The position numbers and the translations under genes are program-made. DNA of 64,000 nt from Ianthella basta (Eukaryota > Porifera > Demospongiae > Verongiida > Ianthellidae). Positions 1-17,800 of the stretch are shown one piece after another. Every line of letters starts with the position of its first letter. Positions within the stretch are counted from its first letter, which is position 1. The stretch is taken from the NCBI GenBank assembly GCA_964019415.1, contig OZ025875.1:4587411-4651410 (forward strand), given 5' to 3'. The notes below the pieces were generated by a model that saw only the letters and a list, made by a program, of their open reading frames with translations, was not told the DNA's origin and did no database searches.

Positions 1-1648
1 AATATATGGTAGTGTTACAGGGTCAAGTCTTCCTTTGTCCACTGGTACAACCGCTGTCTCTAGACAAACAAGGAAAGGAAAGTAACGGCAAATTCACAAT
101 CAGGCAGGAACACACTGCCTGACAATGGGCTCTTTATACGCACGGTGGCATGCATGTTGTGAGCAATCTTTAGAGCAAATTCAAAGGAGTGAAGTGACAA
201 ATGTTCATTAGGTAACAAGGTGTATATGGTGATCATATTGTCGTTAGCCCAAAGCTACAGTGGTTTGAGTGGGTCTATAGTGAGCAACCCTTCTTGGCAG
301 ATGTGACTCCACTGTTGCAGCATGGCCTCCCCATGCACACACTGCCTTCACTCTCCTAGTGTGCTCGATTGGTATAGCACATCTTCACTGCTGTACAGCT
401 ACTACAGTATAGCCACTGATCAACTCATCCATGTACTGGAATGGATTCGTTTTCCCACTGCTATGTGGGGTACATGCTAAGTACAAGTAATGTGAACCAA
501 CTCCATGGGAAATATTCCTGTAATGCAAGTATCCTGCAACTTGACCCCGTGTGTTACAGATTTCCATTGTGCCCTGAATACCCCGTTACAGGTGCACTGT
601 GTATCACTTGTACTGGTGTGGTAGGTCAGTAGCTGTAGTGCATGCCATAGTATTCATGAACATGTCTGTATAGTATGTTGTGATAGAGAATAGAGATTCA
701 TTACCACATCCAGGAATTGGTTGGGGAAGATTCTCGAGTGTTGCTCACAATGTAGATTTTTCAAAGGGCAAAGTGTTTTGGCCCCAAAAGGGCCTTCTTT
801 GTTGCAAAGGGGGTACAAAGAACAGATTGAGCAAGATAAGTCTTTGTCTCTTTTCTTTCTGTACTGGGCACCTTAGTAGTAGCCCCTGGGCTAGTGGTTG
901 CCCAGTCTAAATGAGAATTCAATTTCAAATTCAAATTCACAAAAGTAACACAGCAGAAAAAATGGAGGGGGGGGGGCAAGTGCACAATTGAGGACATGAT
1001 GAGGCTGTTGATTGTACGCCTCTTTACAACTGATGAAGCTCTTTTGAGACCAAAATGCTTTGCTCATTGAAAAACATACCACTTGATTAATACACAAGAA
1101 TCTTCTCCAACCAATAGTGTATTGTGTATGTTAGTGGCACAAGTTTACACATGACATGAGAAAGGTGACTCATTGTAGAGCTGGCATTCACAGGACCAGA
1201 GATGTGATGGAATTCTGGGGCCAAACGTCATACCTGGCATCATATCAATTTGTGCTGTCTCGTAATACAGGGCCTACTGTGGCTTTGTCATACTCCCAGC
1301 AATGACTGCCACCTACAGGCACAGTTTGCTGGTCACATTCGCAGAGTACTTTAAAAGTATATCTACTAAATCAAAGAGCTAGGCAGAAAGAAACATTATC
1401 TGTTCACAGAGGGAATGAGTTCAATATACCTTCATAGCTAATTCACTGCATGTTCTCTGTGATTGGCAGGACTGCTGGGTCGGGTAAATGGCTGCTGGTT
1501 AGTTCCATACTGTGGTGTTCATGTGATGTGCACTTGGTGTTATTCACAGAAACTCAGTGCTGTTGCCAACAACGACAGATGTCTGTGCAGATAATACTCT
1601 TGTTGCTGTATTGTCGTTGCCCATGTTGCCATTGTGTTTCTTCAACAG
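1..1648. other. Left flank with no recognised exon
   Basis: Apart from the inverted pair at 757-1078, I see no coding exon or named repeat here. The N-terminal exon of the NXT gene was looked for and not recognised, so it probably lies left of the window. Short open frames in this stretch have no family resemblance and no splice-site pairing. Confidence 0.5.
757..1078. repeat. Inverted pair of hammerhead-like motifs
   Basis: Two arms of about 55 bases (757-812 and 1021-1075) are inverted relative to each other, about 200 bases apart. Read outward, each has the order CAAC, (TGATGAAG or AAAGAAGG), a short self-complementary stem, CCAAAA, CTTTG and TTGAAAAA. The right arm keeps CTGATGA followed by an AGCTC/GAGA-type stem and then CAAAA. 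This is the same core seen at 9.65, 27.1, 44.8, 50.0 and 58.57 kb. Confidence 0.5.
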
Positions 1649-2602
1649 CACCTAATAGGGTTTTATACAGATGCCTCAACTTTGGTCTGGAATGGCAATG
1701 TCCATAAAGGTACAAGGGCTATTGCAGGCTTCTATTCTGCTCTGCCCAACTCCAACCACTCACTCCTATCAGTTGACTGTCAACCCTTGAAAGGTATGTC
1801 TGTTCATTTACACCTACAGTGGAACCTGTCTAAGGTGGTCACTGTGTTAGGCAGCTACCTCTCTAAAACGGCCAGCCTCCCTGGCCCCAAATAGCACTAA
1901 AGCATTGTAATCTACCTCTGTAGAGCAGCCACCTCTGTATAAAGGTCAGTTAGAACTGGCCCACAGGTGGCTGTCTTAGACAAGTTCCTCTGTACCACAT
2001 ACATACCAGCAGTGTGTGTAGACGGTGCACTTGGTTTAATCATAGTACAGTACAAGCCCAATTGTGACCGACTGTGCAGTATTTAGGTGCATGCATGTGG
2101 CTAATTCAGTCTAAACACTGAGTTATACGTTATAGTACAATTTGCAATATCCATTTCCAAACATTGAAGCAGAAGCTCCAGCTTTGGAAATAGTATGCTT
2201 GTTCCAGCCCCCTCCATGCTTTCGTTATTGTGTACTTAACCAATTGTATCATGATGACAAAATGGAAAGGAGTAAGTGCATGTTCTGGACTATGGACTGG
2301 AGTGTGCCTGGAAGCGCAGTGCAATGGCTGGTGAATAGGCACTGTAGCTATGCATGCTAGTGTTCTATTCCATGTGAGCACAGTTTATCACCCATTACCA
2401 TAATCACAGGACATCATGAATCTTTGTTTATGCAGTGGATATACCTGGTGAACCAAGACTTGTGGTGTCATGCGCTGGCCAGGTGACATTTGGGGCACAA
2501 ACTGATTCCTCAGCATTTGCCCACACATTCATATTACAGCGAGAAGGAGAGATATGGAAGATTGCAAGCGAAACATTCAGGTGCAATGTGGAACACACTT
2601 GA
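1649..2602 (+). CDS. NTF2-related export protein (NXT1/NXT2, p15), C-terminal two exons
   Basis: NXT/p15 is the small NTF2-fold partner of the NXF1 (TAP) mRNA export receptor at the nuclear pore. Exon 1649-1793 follows a TTCAACAG acceptor and ends at a GTATGT donor; it contains STLVWNGN and SLLSVDCQPL, matching the NXT core. Exon 2436-2602 follows TTTATGCAG and encodes VTFGAQTDS, FILQREG and the typical ending WKIASETFR before a TGA at 2600-2602. The split codon (1+2 bases) joins in frame, giving 103 residues; family members are about 140, so roughly 35 N-terminal residues are missing, probably on an exon left of the window. It is convergent with SUGT1. Family assignment is strong; whether it is the NXT1 or NXT2 orthologue cannot be told. 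Confidence 0.85.
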
Positions 2603-4113
2603 CAGTGTGAGCTCATGCGTGGATGATGAGACCATGCACCAGTGGGTGTCACCATATACTGTATTTGTAATTGTACAATACTTTGTATGGATTGCATCAT
2701 AAGTGTAAGCAAGTTAGTCAGCTAGGTCCCTGGTGTATCCCTCTGCCTCTCAATGGTAACTAAGGCTGACTACAAGCATGTAAGAGCAGTGGTGGCTTGT
2801 AAAATGCAACCAATTAATTGCAAGCAGCATATGCATGCATCTAGAACTGAGCATGACATCACTTCTGGTTCAGAAACTAAAGCTATGTATTACAGTATAA
2901 TAATGCATATAAATCAGGATATGTAACAAGCAACAGAAGAGGTGGGGGAGCTCCCACACACAATTATGTGCTACGTTACTGCACTGTATATATTGATGCT
3001 GCAATTTATTTGTACGTATTCACAGCAGTACCCCTTCTGTTTTTTTACTCATTATGTGCTCCTGACAGCACTAAATTTTACATCTTGCATTCTCTGCAAA
3101 CTTGCATATTATTTGATATTGGTGGAACAAGTTGATACAATCATACCTCTCAGAAATGTACATCTGTGTACATCTGCAAAAGGGCAAAATTATGATACAT
3201 CTGTAGCAATCTGATAATCTGATATACCTACACCTTCACTACACATTGCCGCAACCACAGAGGGTGGCAGCCAAGCAGAGTGATTGTCTGTCCAACTTCC
3301 CAATGTACACGCAACACATGCTTTCTTGAAGGGGCATCTGGCAATACCAATTGCCAAAATAAGGTTGTAGGTAGGCGGTAGTACGTACAGTAGGTATTAG
3401 TTATATGTACCACACTCAAGTGTGCAACGCAAACAGACCCCTTTTGAGTCATGCACTTGTCCATACCAGTACTGGTATCCGGGAAGAGCTTGCATGATTA
3501 TAATACAGATTAATGTGCACACTTACAGTATAATTACAAATCTAGCGCCAACATAGACCTTGAGCCAGAGATTTTATATAGAAATACTATTTGTGTTTAT
3601 GTATAACAATGTGATTTCCACTCTGGTGCCCGGTGTGGACCGACCCCAATTAAAACGTCTGTAAGTGAAATCTACCTGTGACATCACTTAGCATCATATT
3701 AGAGTACTGTATGGTACAAATAATAATATTACATCATGTCAAGGGTGTGATATGACATTAGCGTTTCACACTCCAGACAACACCCAGCTGCCATGGTAAC
3801 ATGATATATAGACCCAAAATTGGCTAATACTGATTGCCAATCTAATTATCAGTGCAACATTCCAGTAGACTACACAGTACAGCTTTGTATGTGGAGATAT
3901 CCAGCAAATCAACTTATGCTGTCCGTTCTGACAGACCTAGCTCTTTGTACAGCCCACCTCACAAGCAGAACAGTGTGTACACATACCTTATCATGTTTGA
4001 TGCATACAGTGTCATGGTTGCAACAATACAGCTAATTGGGCATGTAGTAGCACTCACATTTACAACAAACAGAACAAGTACAGGAGGAGCAGTGAAGACA
4101 TGATTAAAGAAGT
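2603..4113. other. Intergenic space between two gene 3' ends
   Basis: This tail-to-tail gap between NXT and SUGT1 carries no supported exon. A sequence matching the loose RFX X-box consensus (GCTGCCATGGTAAC) is at 3787-3800, but no gene start is nearby, so I give it little weight. Confidence 0.5.
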
Positions 4114-10242
<6,129 letters not shown>

Positions 10243-11120
10243 ACCGAGTTGCACAACAATTGAACTTAATTAATATGGCAAGGACCGTGTGATATTGCTA
10301 CACAATTATTATTATGTGTAATATTAATATACCCTGTCACGGACAACATGAAATCCCTCCTCCCCCGGAGTGGGGTTCTGGGGATATGTCAATCTGTGAC
10401 AAATTGATGCAAGTCACCAACAAATTAAAGTCCTTCAGTGCAGATCAAGCCTTTCATTAAAGGGTCTATATAGTCATGCGGCAGCATAGCTAGCTAGCTA
10501 TATGGCTATCACAGTAATAGATCTGATCTGACATTGAAGTTAAAAGTAGTCTCCATCCTTCCTTCATCATAATATATTCACACATAATATAATCACAGTA
10601 TATATTATATACTACCCAAGGTCTAGGACCATGGCTGTCAGATTTCATGTGCATGGTCAGGTTAGCTAGGTGCATTGGGCCTGGTGTTAAGAAGTGTATC
10701 TATAGCTAGCTACTAGATATAGGTGCACTTCTAGGAGTAGGACTGTGGGCATATAGTGAATGCAGTCACAAGGCCATGCAAAGCTGATTCACAGTTTGGC
10801 AACCAGGATAATTGAAAAGAGCATGAGGCTAGATGTTATTTTTCATTGCAAAAATCTAGCTTTATTGCATAAACACATAGCAATTGGAGTTTGCAAACAC
10901 CAAAACCAAGCTAAATATGGGAGTGCTCTCATTAGGAGCTATTTGTACAGTATGGCTACATTGGGAAAGGCCACAAAATATTGCAAATGGTGCTATTTTG
11001 GGCTCCATGTGGTAAAACTTGCATGCAAGAGGGTACACAACCAGTGGCCAGTGCAATAAAACAACGTTTAAACAATAATACTGATATAAACTGTAGAGTT
11101 GGCACTGTGAGAGGCAGATC
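10243..11120. other. Region upstream of the SUGT1 ATG
   Basis: The SUGT1 promoter should lie here. No clear TATA or CpG-rich block stands out; AT-rich sequence with GCTAGCTA words dominates. No coding exon is seen. Confidence 0.4.
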
Positions 11121-11730
11121 TTAAAAAGTATGGGACTGTCTTTCAATAACAAACTTTTCAATGCCGTCACAGATGCAGTGTAAGGCTTCTAAAAATTCAC
11201 TATCCATACTGTGTCCACGGCCCACTGCCTTCAAAGCTGCTTGCTGAGTGGAGTGGTCTGTGCACTGTAAGGAGACACATGAGGAGTTATGACACACTTG
11301 CCCACCAACATTAAGTAGTTTGGAGGTTAATAGCGCTACCTACTTCACTGCATATGCATATGTGGTCATATCTAACTGGTACGCATGCCGATATAGTATT
11401 AAACTAGCTAGAACATGTACTAATGATCTAGCTTGTGTGTACTCATGTGTGCGCAAGGGCTGGGCTGCACGCGAAAGACCGCAGTGCTGTCAAATGTAGC
11501 GTGAACCTCACCTTTTCGTGGACGTCTGAGTTCTTCTTGCCATCCGCCGCCTTACTAACCCCTCTCGCCTTCCTGGAGAGGCTGATGGCGTTCGTCAATT
11601 CCTGCGACAAGGCAACCATGTAGCATCCCTTTTCTCGAGGTGTCAAGATACTTAGATCATCTACTCTCTCACGCTCTTCTAGGGACGCTAGGGAGTGCGG
11701 ACGACCACTGTCAGTGGATGTAGACGACAT
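11121..11730 (-). CDS. Small two-exon gene, 120 residues, function unknown
   Basis: Exon 11730-11512 opens with ATG in good context (AAAGAATGTC) and starts MSSTSTDSGRPHSLASL; it ends GAAAAG before a GTGAGG donor. Exon 11264-11121 follows a CCTTACAG acceptor in the same phase, contains QQAALKAVGRG and DSEFLEALHCICDGIEKF, and ends at TAA. The 120-residue product is hydrophilic, with serine-rich and charged N-terminal half and a helical C-terminal half; no signal peptide or membrane span is visible. I do not recognise the family. Phase agreement, splice sites and the in-frame stop favour a real gene. It lies upstream of SUGT1 on the same strand. Confidence 0.6.
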
Positions 11731-12279
11731 TCTTTTCCCACTTTCTTCAAAACTCGTTATATCAATGGCCCTATTGCTGGAATGGAGGAAAACATCTCAG
11801 TGTTTAGGCGTCCGCTTCGTTGCGCTGCGCACCATAAGTCTACAGTGAACTCACGAGAATAAAGAGCAGTGACTCCGTTTACACGCGTTGTGGCTGCTAT
11901 CCTCGCTGTCAAGCATATCGCGACACCAGTTGGGCAGGACGGTGACGGGTTTAGTGGACATACCAGCTCGTGCTCACTGCTATATACCACCTGGCAAGTA
12001 ACACCTGGGCTGGACGGACAACGTTGCGTAATGAAATTAGTCAATTAATCCATGCGTCACGCGCGCATGCGGCCGTTCTCGCACTGACCATATATGGATA
12101 TGGGGGCACATGGGAAGAAACCAATTAATTTTTCATGGTCACACATGTGCAATCCACAATCAATCAATCAAACAAACAGAAAATCAGTGCATTATAGTAA
12201 GATGAAAGAAGCTTAAGTAATTGAGTATGCATGTGCACTGTTTGTTTGAATGATTAAAGTAGGTATTATAAATAGTTAT
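11731..12279. other. 5' flank of the 120-residue gene
   Basis: A GC-richer, CpG-containing stretch (about 11750-12080) fits a promoter region for the minus-strand gene. No exon or repeat is recognised beyond it. Confidence 0.35.
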
Positions 12280-13250
12280 TTAGTGGGAAATCTTTTCCAT
12301 ACTGGTGGCCAGCTCAATTTCAGAACTGGCTGGTCTGCTGTGAAATGGCACGGCCCCCAGAGACATATGACTGCCGATCTCACCAAGCTGAAGCCAAGCA
12401 CACATCGCATCCATCCGATGACTTTGGCTATAGGGTTGATCCCTCTTCGTTGCAATCAATCCTGCTATCTGCCCATAGGTGACTTTGGCTGCCTTCCCCA
12501 TTCCTCCCATTGTGGTGAACACCAAAGGCATGAAAGACTCGTGTTTCACCTCCCTTACTCACTGATCGTAAGCCCTTCTCTTCTCTTTTACATGACTGCA
12601 AAAGCACTGAGGTAGGGAGAGGTGGCGATTACAGGGCACTAGGGGATTAAAACCCTGTACATTGGAAAATGCGCATTGACGCTGGTCTCCCCAAAAGCCT
12701 TGAGCTCATGTCCAGACGAGCCCTATCTTTGGTGTTGGCTGTTCTGTGAGTGATCACTTCACTTCAACAGAGTGCAAGTAGGAGTTTGTGGCGAGTGGCT
12801 GTCACCACAGGGTCTAACAAGTCTCCTATGTCCAGAATGGTGCATGCCACATAGTTCCCTCTTGCAGCAAGTCCATGTGTGAGGGCAGCATAGGCATCAT
12901 GTGGCTGGCTACTGGCTATGGAAGCCAGTCTCTCAATCTCCGTGACCCACTTCTCTACTTGTAATCCTACGTATGCCTCGGCGAAGGAGCCAGTGCCCAG
13001 GGCTGCTACACCCAAATACCTTTTGCCCTGGGAGGTAACCTGCACCCCTGTGTTGTGGAATGCTTCAGAGGCTGTGGGCAAATGTTCTTCCTTCACAACC
13101 AGCCAGGTTTTTGTGGGGTTGGCGAAGTCTGTATTTGGGACCAATCTTGAGAACATTGTCTCACCAGCTCCAAAGGTGCTCCATTCAGCCTCCAGCAGTT
13201 GTGTCATCTGCATACCAGGCCTGTTTCACTTCGAAGCTTAGCCATTGGAT
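12280..13250 (-). mobile_element. Reverse transcriptase relic, C-terminal part
   Basis: On the minus strand the sequence enters with a YADD-type catalytic box (AWYADDTTAGG) at about 13240-13210, then KTWLVVKEEHL, YLGVAALGTGS, VEKWVTEIERLA and HAAYAAL-like segments. A second frame at 12549-12280 carries PLVFTTMGGMG and IATKRDQPYSQ. Frames shift repeatedly, so it is dead. The pattern (RT palm followed by a long C-terminal domain with a final LCIRG-like segment) matches a retroelement group I know from sponges and cnidarians but cannot name safely (LINE-like or DIRS-like). A related tail is at 20.1-20.5 kb. Confidence 0.6.
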
Positions 13251-13679
13251 TAATGGTAGAATGGCGACAGCATACATAGCCATGGTAAAACCAATTACAA
13301 TAGACACACATACTCACTGCCTGTTACATATAATTATATAAAGTAATAATTGCAACATGTTTGTCCAGAATCCAATGTTGGTATTGCATAATTTTATAAG
13401 GTTCCGTCTGTAACCAGTGTGCAAAGCTGCTGTGGTAGGCTCTTAATAATAATTACAATAATAACAATAATAAAAGGCACTTTGCTGCAAACAAAGAAGA
13501 AAATCAACAATCATATTGACAAACCCCAAGCAGGGGCTAAGTACTTTGGTAGTCCACCTTGCCCTTGGAAGATTACTATTCAAAGTAATATTATATACTT
13601 ACCAGTCCAGTCATGGCATACATGTGGTATGCTCTTCCGAATGATACCACATCCTTGCACATACCAAAGATTCTGATGT
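13251..13679. other. No feature recognised
   Basis: AT-rich sequence including an AATAAT run near 13445-13475. No exon or repeat family was recognised. Confidence 0.4.
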
Positions 13680-14136
13680 GGTTGTGTGTAGTCTAGCCGC
13701 TAGCCCCTACTTTGTCATCACGCATGGGGGCAGAAGAAAGTAGGGTCTAACAGAATGTGTAAATTCCACATCTCGCGCTGACCAATGAGATCGCTGCTGC
13801 CTCAGATCACAGCAGCAATTATGGAGACACCGGGGCTTATTGTACCAAAGTAGAGACAGGGCGACAGTTGTATCTGAGACAATAATACGTTTGCTACAGG
13901 CTGTGGAGCCTGCTATCTTCGAGGAAAGCCTATGTGACAACGTTTTCCACCCTCTGGTCGTTGTTTTCTCTTGTTAATGAGTATCATTCGTCGACATTGT
14001 TCGTAATCAACGTTCTTGATAAACGCCCGGTAGCACGTTGATTGGTGTGGAATCTACACATTCTGCTAGACCCTACTTTTTTCCGCCCCCACGCGCTTTG
14101 ACAAAGTAGGGGCTAGTGGCTAGACTAGATTGTGTG
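13680..14136. mobile_element. MITE with about 80-bp terminal inverted repeats (Mutator-like?)
   Basis: Long TIRs at 13689-13770 and 14046-14127 share TAGTCTAGCC, CTAGCCCCTACTTTGTCA, AAGTAGGGTCTA and AGAATGTGTA. The flanks read GGTTGTGTG (13680-13688) and GATTGTGTG (14128-14136), a 9-bp direct repeat with one mismatch. Long TIRs plus a 9-bp duplication fit Mutator-like elements; an 8-bp hAT-type reading is also possible. The roughly 275-base interior has no coding capacity. A minimal copy is at 38963-39009. Confidence 0.7.
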
Positions 14137-14806
14137 ACACACAATGCTTCATCACAACACAATATATACGAAGGGTTATTGCACGTGCAAGTATAATAAA
14201 ATTATAGTTATAATGATTGGATCAGAAGGAATCCAAGACCTTCACAAGAGAGTACATCACACTCAATCAGTGTTGTGGCAATAATCCTAGAATTTTAAAC
14301 TTTCCTAAAGATTTAAGAGGATTTAGGAATGGCCACCAGAAATAGGAACAAGAAGTAACTCAAATCTTTGACACACGTCAACTCTGTGTAGTCCACATAT
14401 ATACTCTGCTTTCCTAAGTCCTCATACCTTGACACGAATTTATGATTACAACTAATCCTGTATGAACTCTTGAACAGCATACACATAACATATTGCGCTA
14501 TATGCAATATTACACATTGCAGTGATACTGTATCACTTGTTTTATAATACACCAATTGTGAGGAATGCAGAGTGAACTTCACAGAGTTGAGGGTGACCAT
14601 TTTTACTCGGGCTCCATGGCTGATAATACACATGCATCAGAGTATGATCAATGCGGCTCCCTCATATAATATATACACAGGATACAGATAAGGACAGTAT
14701 GTAAATGTACACACTTGTCAGTCATTAACTTAAGAAGATATGAGGATGACTTGCATTCTGCAAGATGCTCCACACTATACATAATTCTATCCCTACAGTT
14801 AATTAC
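14137..14806. other. Intronic sequence, one doubtful exon
   Basis: A minus-strand stretch near 14615-14545 after an ATCAG acceptor-like site could continue the predicted gene in phase, but has no good donor. A decayed repeat of about 50 bases (about 14305-14356) reappears at 15290-15345. Nothing else is supported. Confidence 0.3.
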
Positions 14807-17800
14807 CCATGATGTATTGGCACAAGCCTCATTCAAGCAAATTGCGATCTGTTTTGTCTCCAGCTTCAAAGTCTTCTCTAACTCCACCTTGTGCTTGCAG
14901 AACAGATGTAGCCAGTCGAGAAGGGGCTTGCACAGCTTTGATACCAAATCGATCTGTAGTAATCAGAAGGATTATGTAATAGTCAAATGCTGACCAAGAG
15001 GTGTCTGTGAGATTTAGATCACGAGGCATGAGCACCCGAGTGCCGAGTGACTAATCTTCAGAGACACTGATTGGTCAGCATTTAAGCAATATAGATCCTT
15101 AATGAGTGGGCATGGAGCCACAGTTGAGGTTGATGCTGCTGCACTGTAATGAGTCACAATATACATTAACATAATAGGCACTTACACTGTGATAACAACA
15201 GAACTTGCATGGAGTTGGGTTTAAAAGATGTAGTGAGTAATAAGCCATGCAATAACACTGACAATAAGTAAACTAGTGTATAATAATCCCTGTAGAATTT
15301 AAAAGAATTTTAGGAATGGCCAGCAGAAAAAGCATAGAAACAAGCAACAGTACCTCAGCACCATGCTAAACCACATTTCCATGAAGTTCACTTCGCATTA
15401 CTAATTTCCTTGTGGATGCATGGACCCAAATGTCTAGCTAGCTAGTCCCATGTCGCGAAGGAGAAGTTACTGAAGAGAATGGCACCACTAGGTTTTGCAT
15501 CACTTCAAGACTTCCATTCACAGAAGCTGCACCCAGGGGAGGCATTGCCAGCCTTCCTGCATGAATAAAAGAGTCTTTGGAGCAAGCAATGCCAGACCTT
15601 GGTGCACAGACGTGTGATCAGCTTCTACTCCACCAGTTCCTCACAGGATTGCCTGCAGCTGTCAGTGGTCAACTCAGGGCCACTGGCGAGGCCCACGAGA
15701 TGGATAAGGTGCTGGAGAGGGCCAAACTGCTGTAGGCAATCCAGAACAAGGAGCAGGCAGCGGCGGTGAAACAGGAAGATAGTCCTTTGAATTGAAGGAG
15801 CTGAGGCAGCAGGTATCCAGCCTCACTGAACAGGTGGCTGCCTTGACGGTACAGAGTTCCAGAGTCAAAGGACAATTTCAACCTGTGTGCAACAGCCGGC
15901 ACCAGCCAGGTAATGTCCAGCGAAATTGTCCTAGCCTGCGATGTGCACCCACATGCTACACATGCAGTAGGAAGAGGCACGTAGCTAGGAACTGCCCTCA
16001 GAGAAACATCAGTGGGGTACTCATGATGAGCCGCGGGCATCCCCAGAGGCAGTAGGCCCAACAACCACAACAGATGTATATGTCGCCACCATCAGATCCA
16101 GTGCAGCAGTCATGCAAGGTGAGCTGGGTCAAGTAGCAGTAAAAATGATGTTAGACTCAGGGTCATCAGTGTCTTTGGTATGAAGGAATGTTGTTGAAAG
16201 GTCACAAGGGGTTAGGCAGATCATGCCAGGAGAACTTCAGCTGGTGTCAGCAGCAGGAGAAAAGATACTTGTTGTTGGCCATGTATCTGCCCCAGTGCAG
16301 GTGTGTGCACTCAAGCTTCATGGCTCTCCATATGGTCATCCCAGATTTGGAGAACAACAAGCATGCTTCAAAAGTTATCATTCTACAGAAGGCCTCTGAT
16401 CTTGTGCGGCACCTCGCTGTTGAGCATCCCTTCATAGTCAGGTTAGATTTGGCTCTGTGTGGATTACCGTGCATTGAATAAGAAAACAGTGAAAGATGCC
16501 AACCCACTGCTGAGGCCAGATGAAGTGCAGGAGTGTCTGGCTGGCTCATCCATCTTCTCCGCACTCGACCTTCACAGTGGGTATTGGCAAGTACCTGTCC
16601 ATCCAGAGAATTGACACCCAAGACCGCCTTCTCTCCTGGTCCTGGTATGGGCCTTTAACAGTTCAACTGTATGCCAATTGGTCTCTTGGGGGCACCCAGT
16701 TCCTTTCAGCAGCTCATGGACACAGCATTGAGAGGAATACTCTTTGTGACCACATACTTGGATGATGTGTTGGCCCACTCTGCCACTGCACAGGGGCACA
16801 GACAGCACCTCACAGAAGTGTTCAGACAACTGCGAGAAGCTGGGCTGATACTCAGGGGAAGGAAGTGTCAACTGGGTAGTCAAAGGTGGCGTACTTGGGT
16901 CATGTGTTTTCACAGACAGGCATGGCTTCAGATGACCAGAAGGTGTCTGCATGTGTTGACTGACCAGCCCCAACCAGACTAAGTGAATTATAAAGCTTTC
17001 TCAGATTATCTTCTTACTATCATTGCTACGTTCATCAATTTGCCGAAGTAGCTGCCCCACTCCGCCACTTGACACAGAAGAATGTGCCCTTCAAATGGGA
17101 TGGTAGCTGTCATTCTTCCCTACCTGCAATTTGGCCCTTCTGCAGCACCCTTCTACCTACACACGGATGCTAGCGCCACAGGAGTTGGGGCTGTACTTGA
17201 ATAGGAAGGGCATGTCATTACCTATGCCAGTCGTTCCCTCACCCCAGCTGAAAGAAACTATAGTGCGATTCAGTGAGAGTGCTTGGCTGTAATCTACAAT
17301 ACAAAGCAATTCTGTCACTACTTGTTAGGATGGCCATTCACACTTCTTACGAACCATGCTCCCCTGCAGTGGCTTTCTGCCCAGAAAATGGATCAATGTG
17401 TATCCTTCTGGCCCGATGGATTCTAGCCCTCCAAGAATATAATTTCACCATCACTTACCGCAAAGGTACCCAGAATGGGAACAGCGATGCATTGTTGTGG
17501 AGATCCTTCCCTCCTGACAGTGCCACTGCTACCACCATTTCAGTTCCGCCTTTCCGGTATGATGTTCAACATCAGGAGAAGGATCCTATAATTGAACAGA
17601 TTCATACAGCCCACTTGCCTGTGCATCAAACGCCACATGGTTCCAAATGATTCCATCCACCGCTAAAGCGCTACTGTCAGTTGTGGCCTCAGCTATCATT
17701 AATTGATGACATGGTTTGCCATAGTTATGCCCCAAGCCCAACTAATGATCAGATCACTACAATCATTCCTGCATTGCTTCACAAAGCAGTCCTCAATCAG

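Noticed and set aside
3787-3800. X-box-like site GCTGCCATGGTAAC
   Set aside because: It fits the loose consensus but lies between two gene 3' ends with no start nearby.
14829-15035. 68-codon minus frame containing DRFGIKAVQAPSRLATS, resembling a conserved SPATA4 C-terminal motif
   Set aside because: It is the alternative frame of the 14807-14953 exon, far from the SPATA4-type exons, and the resemblance is a few residues; taken as chance.
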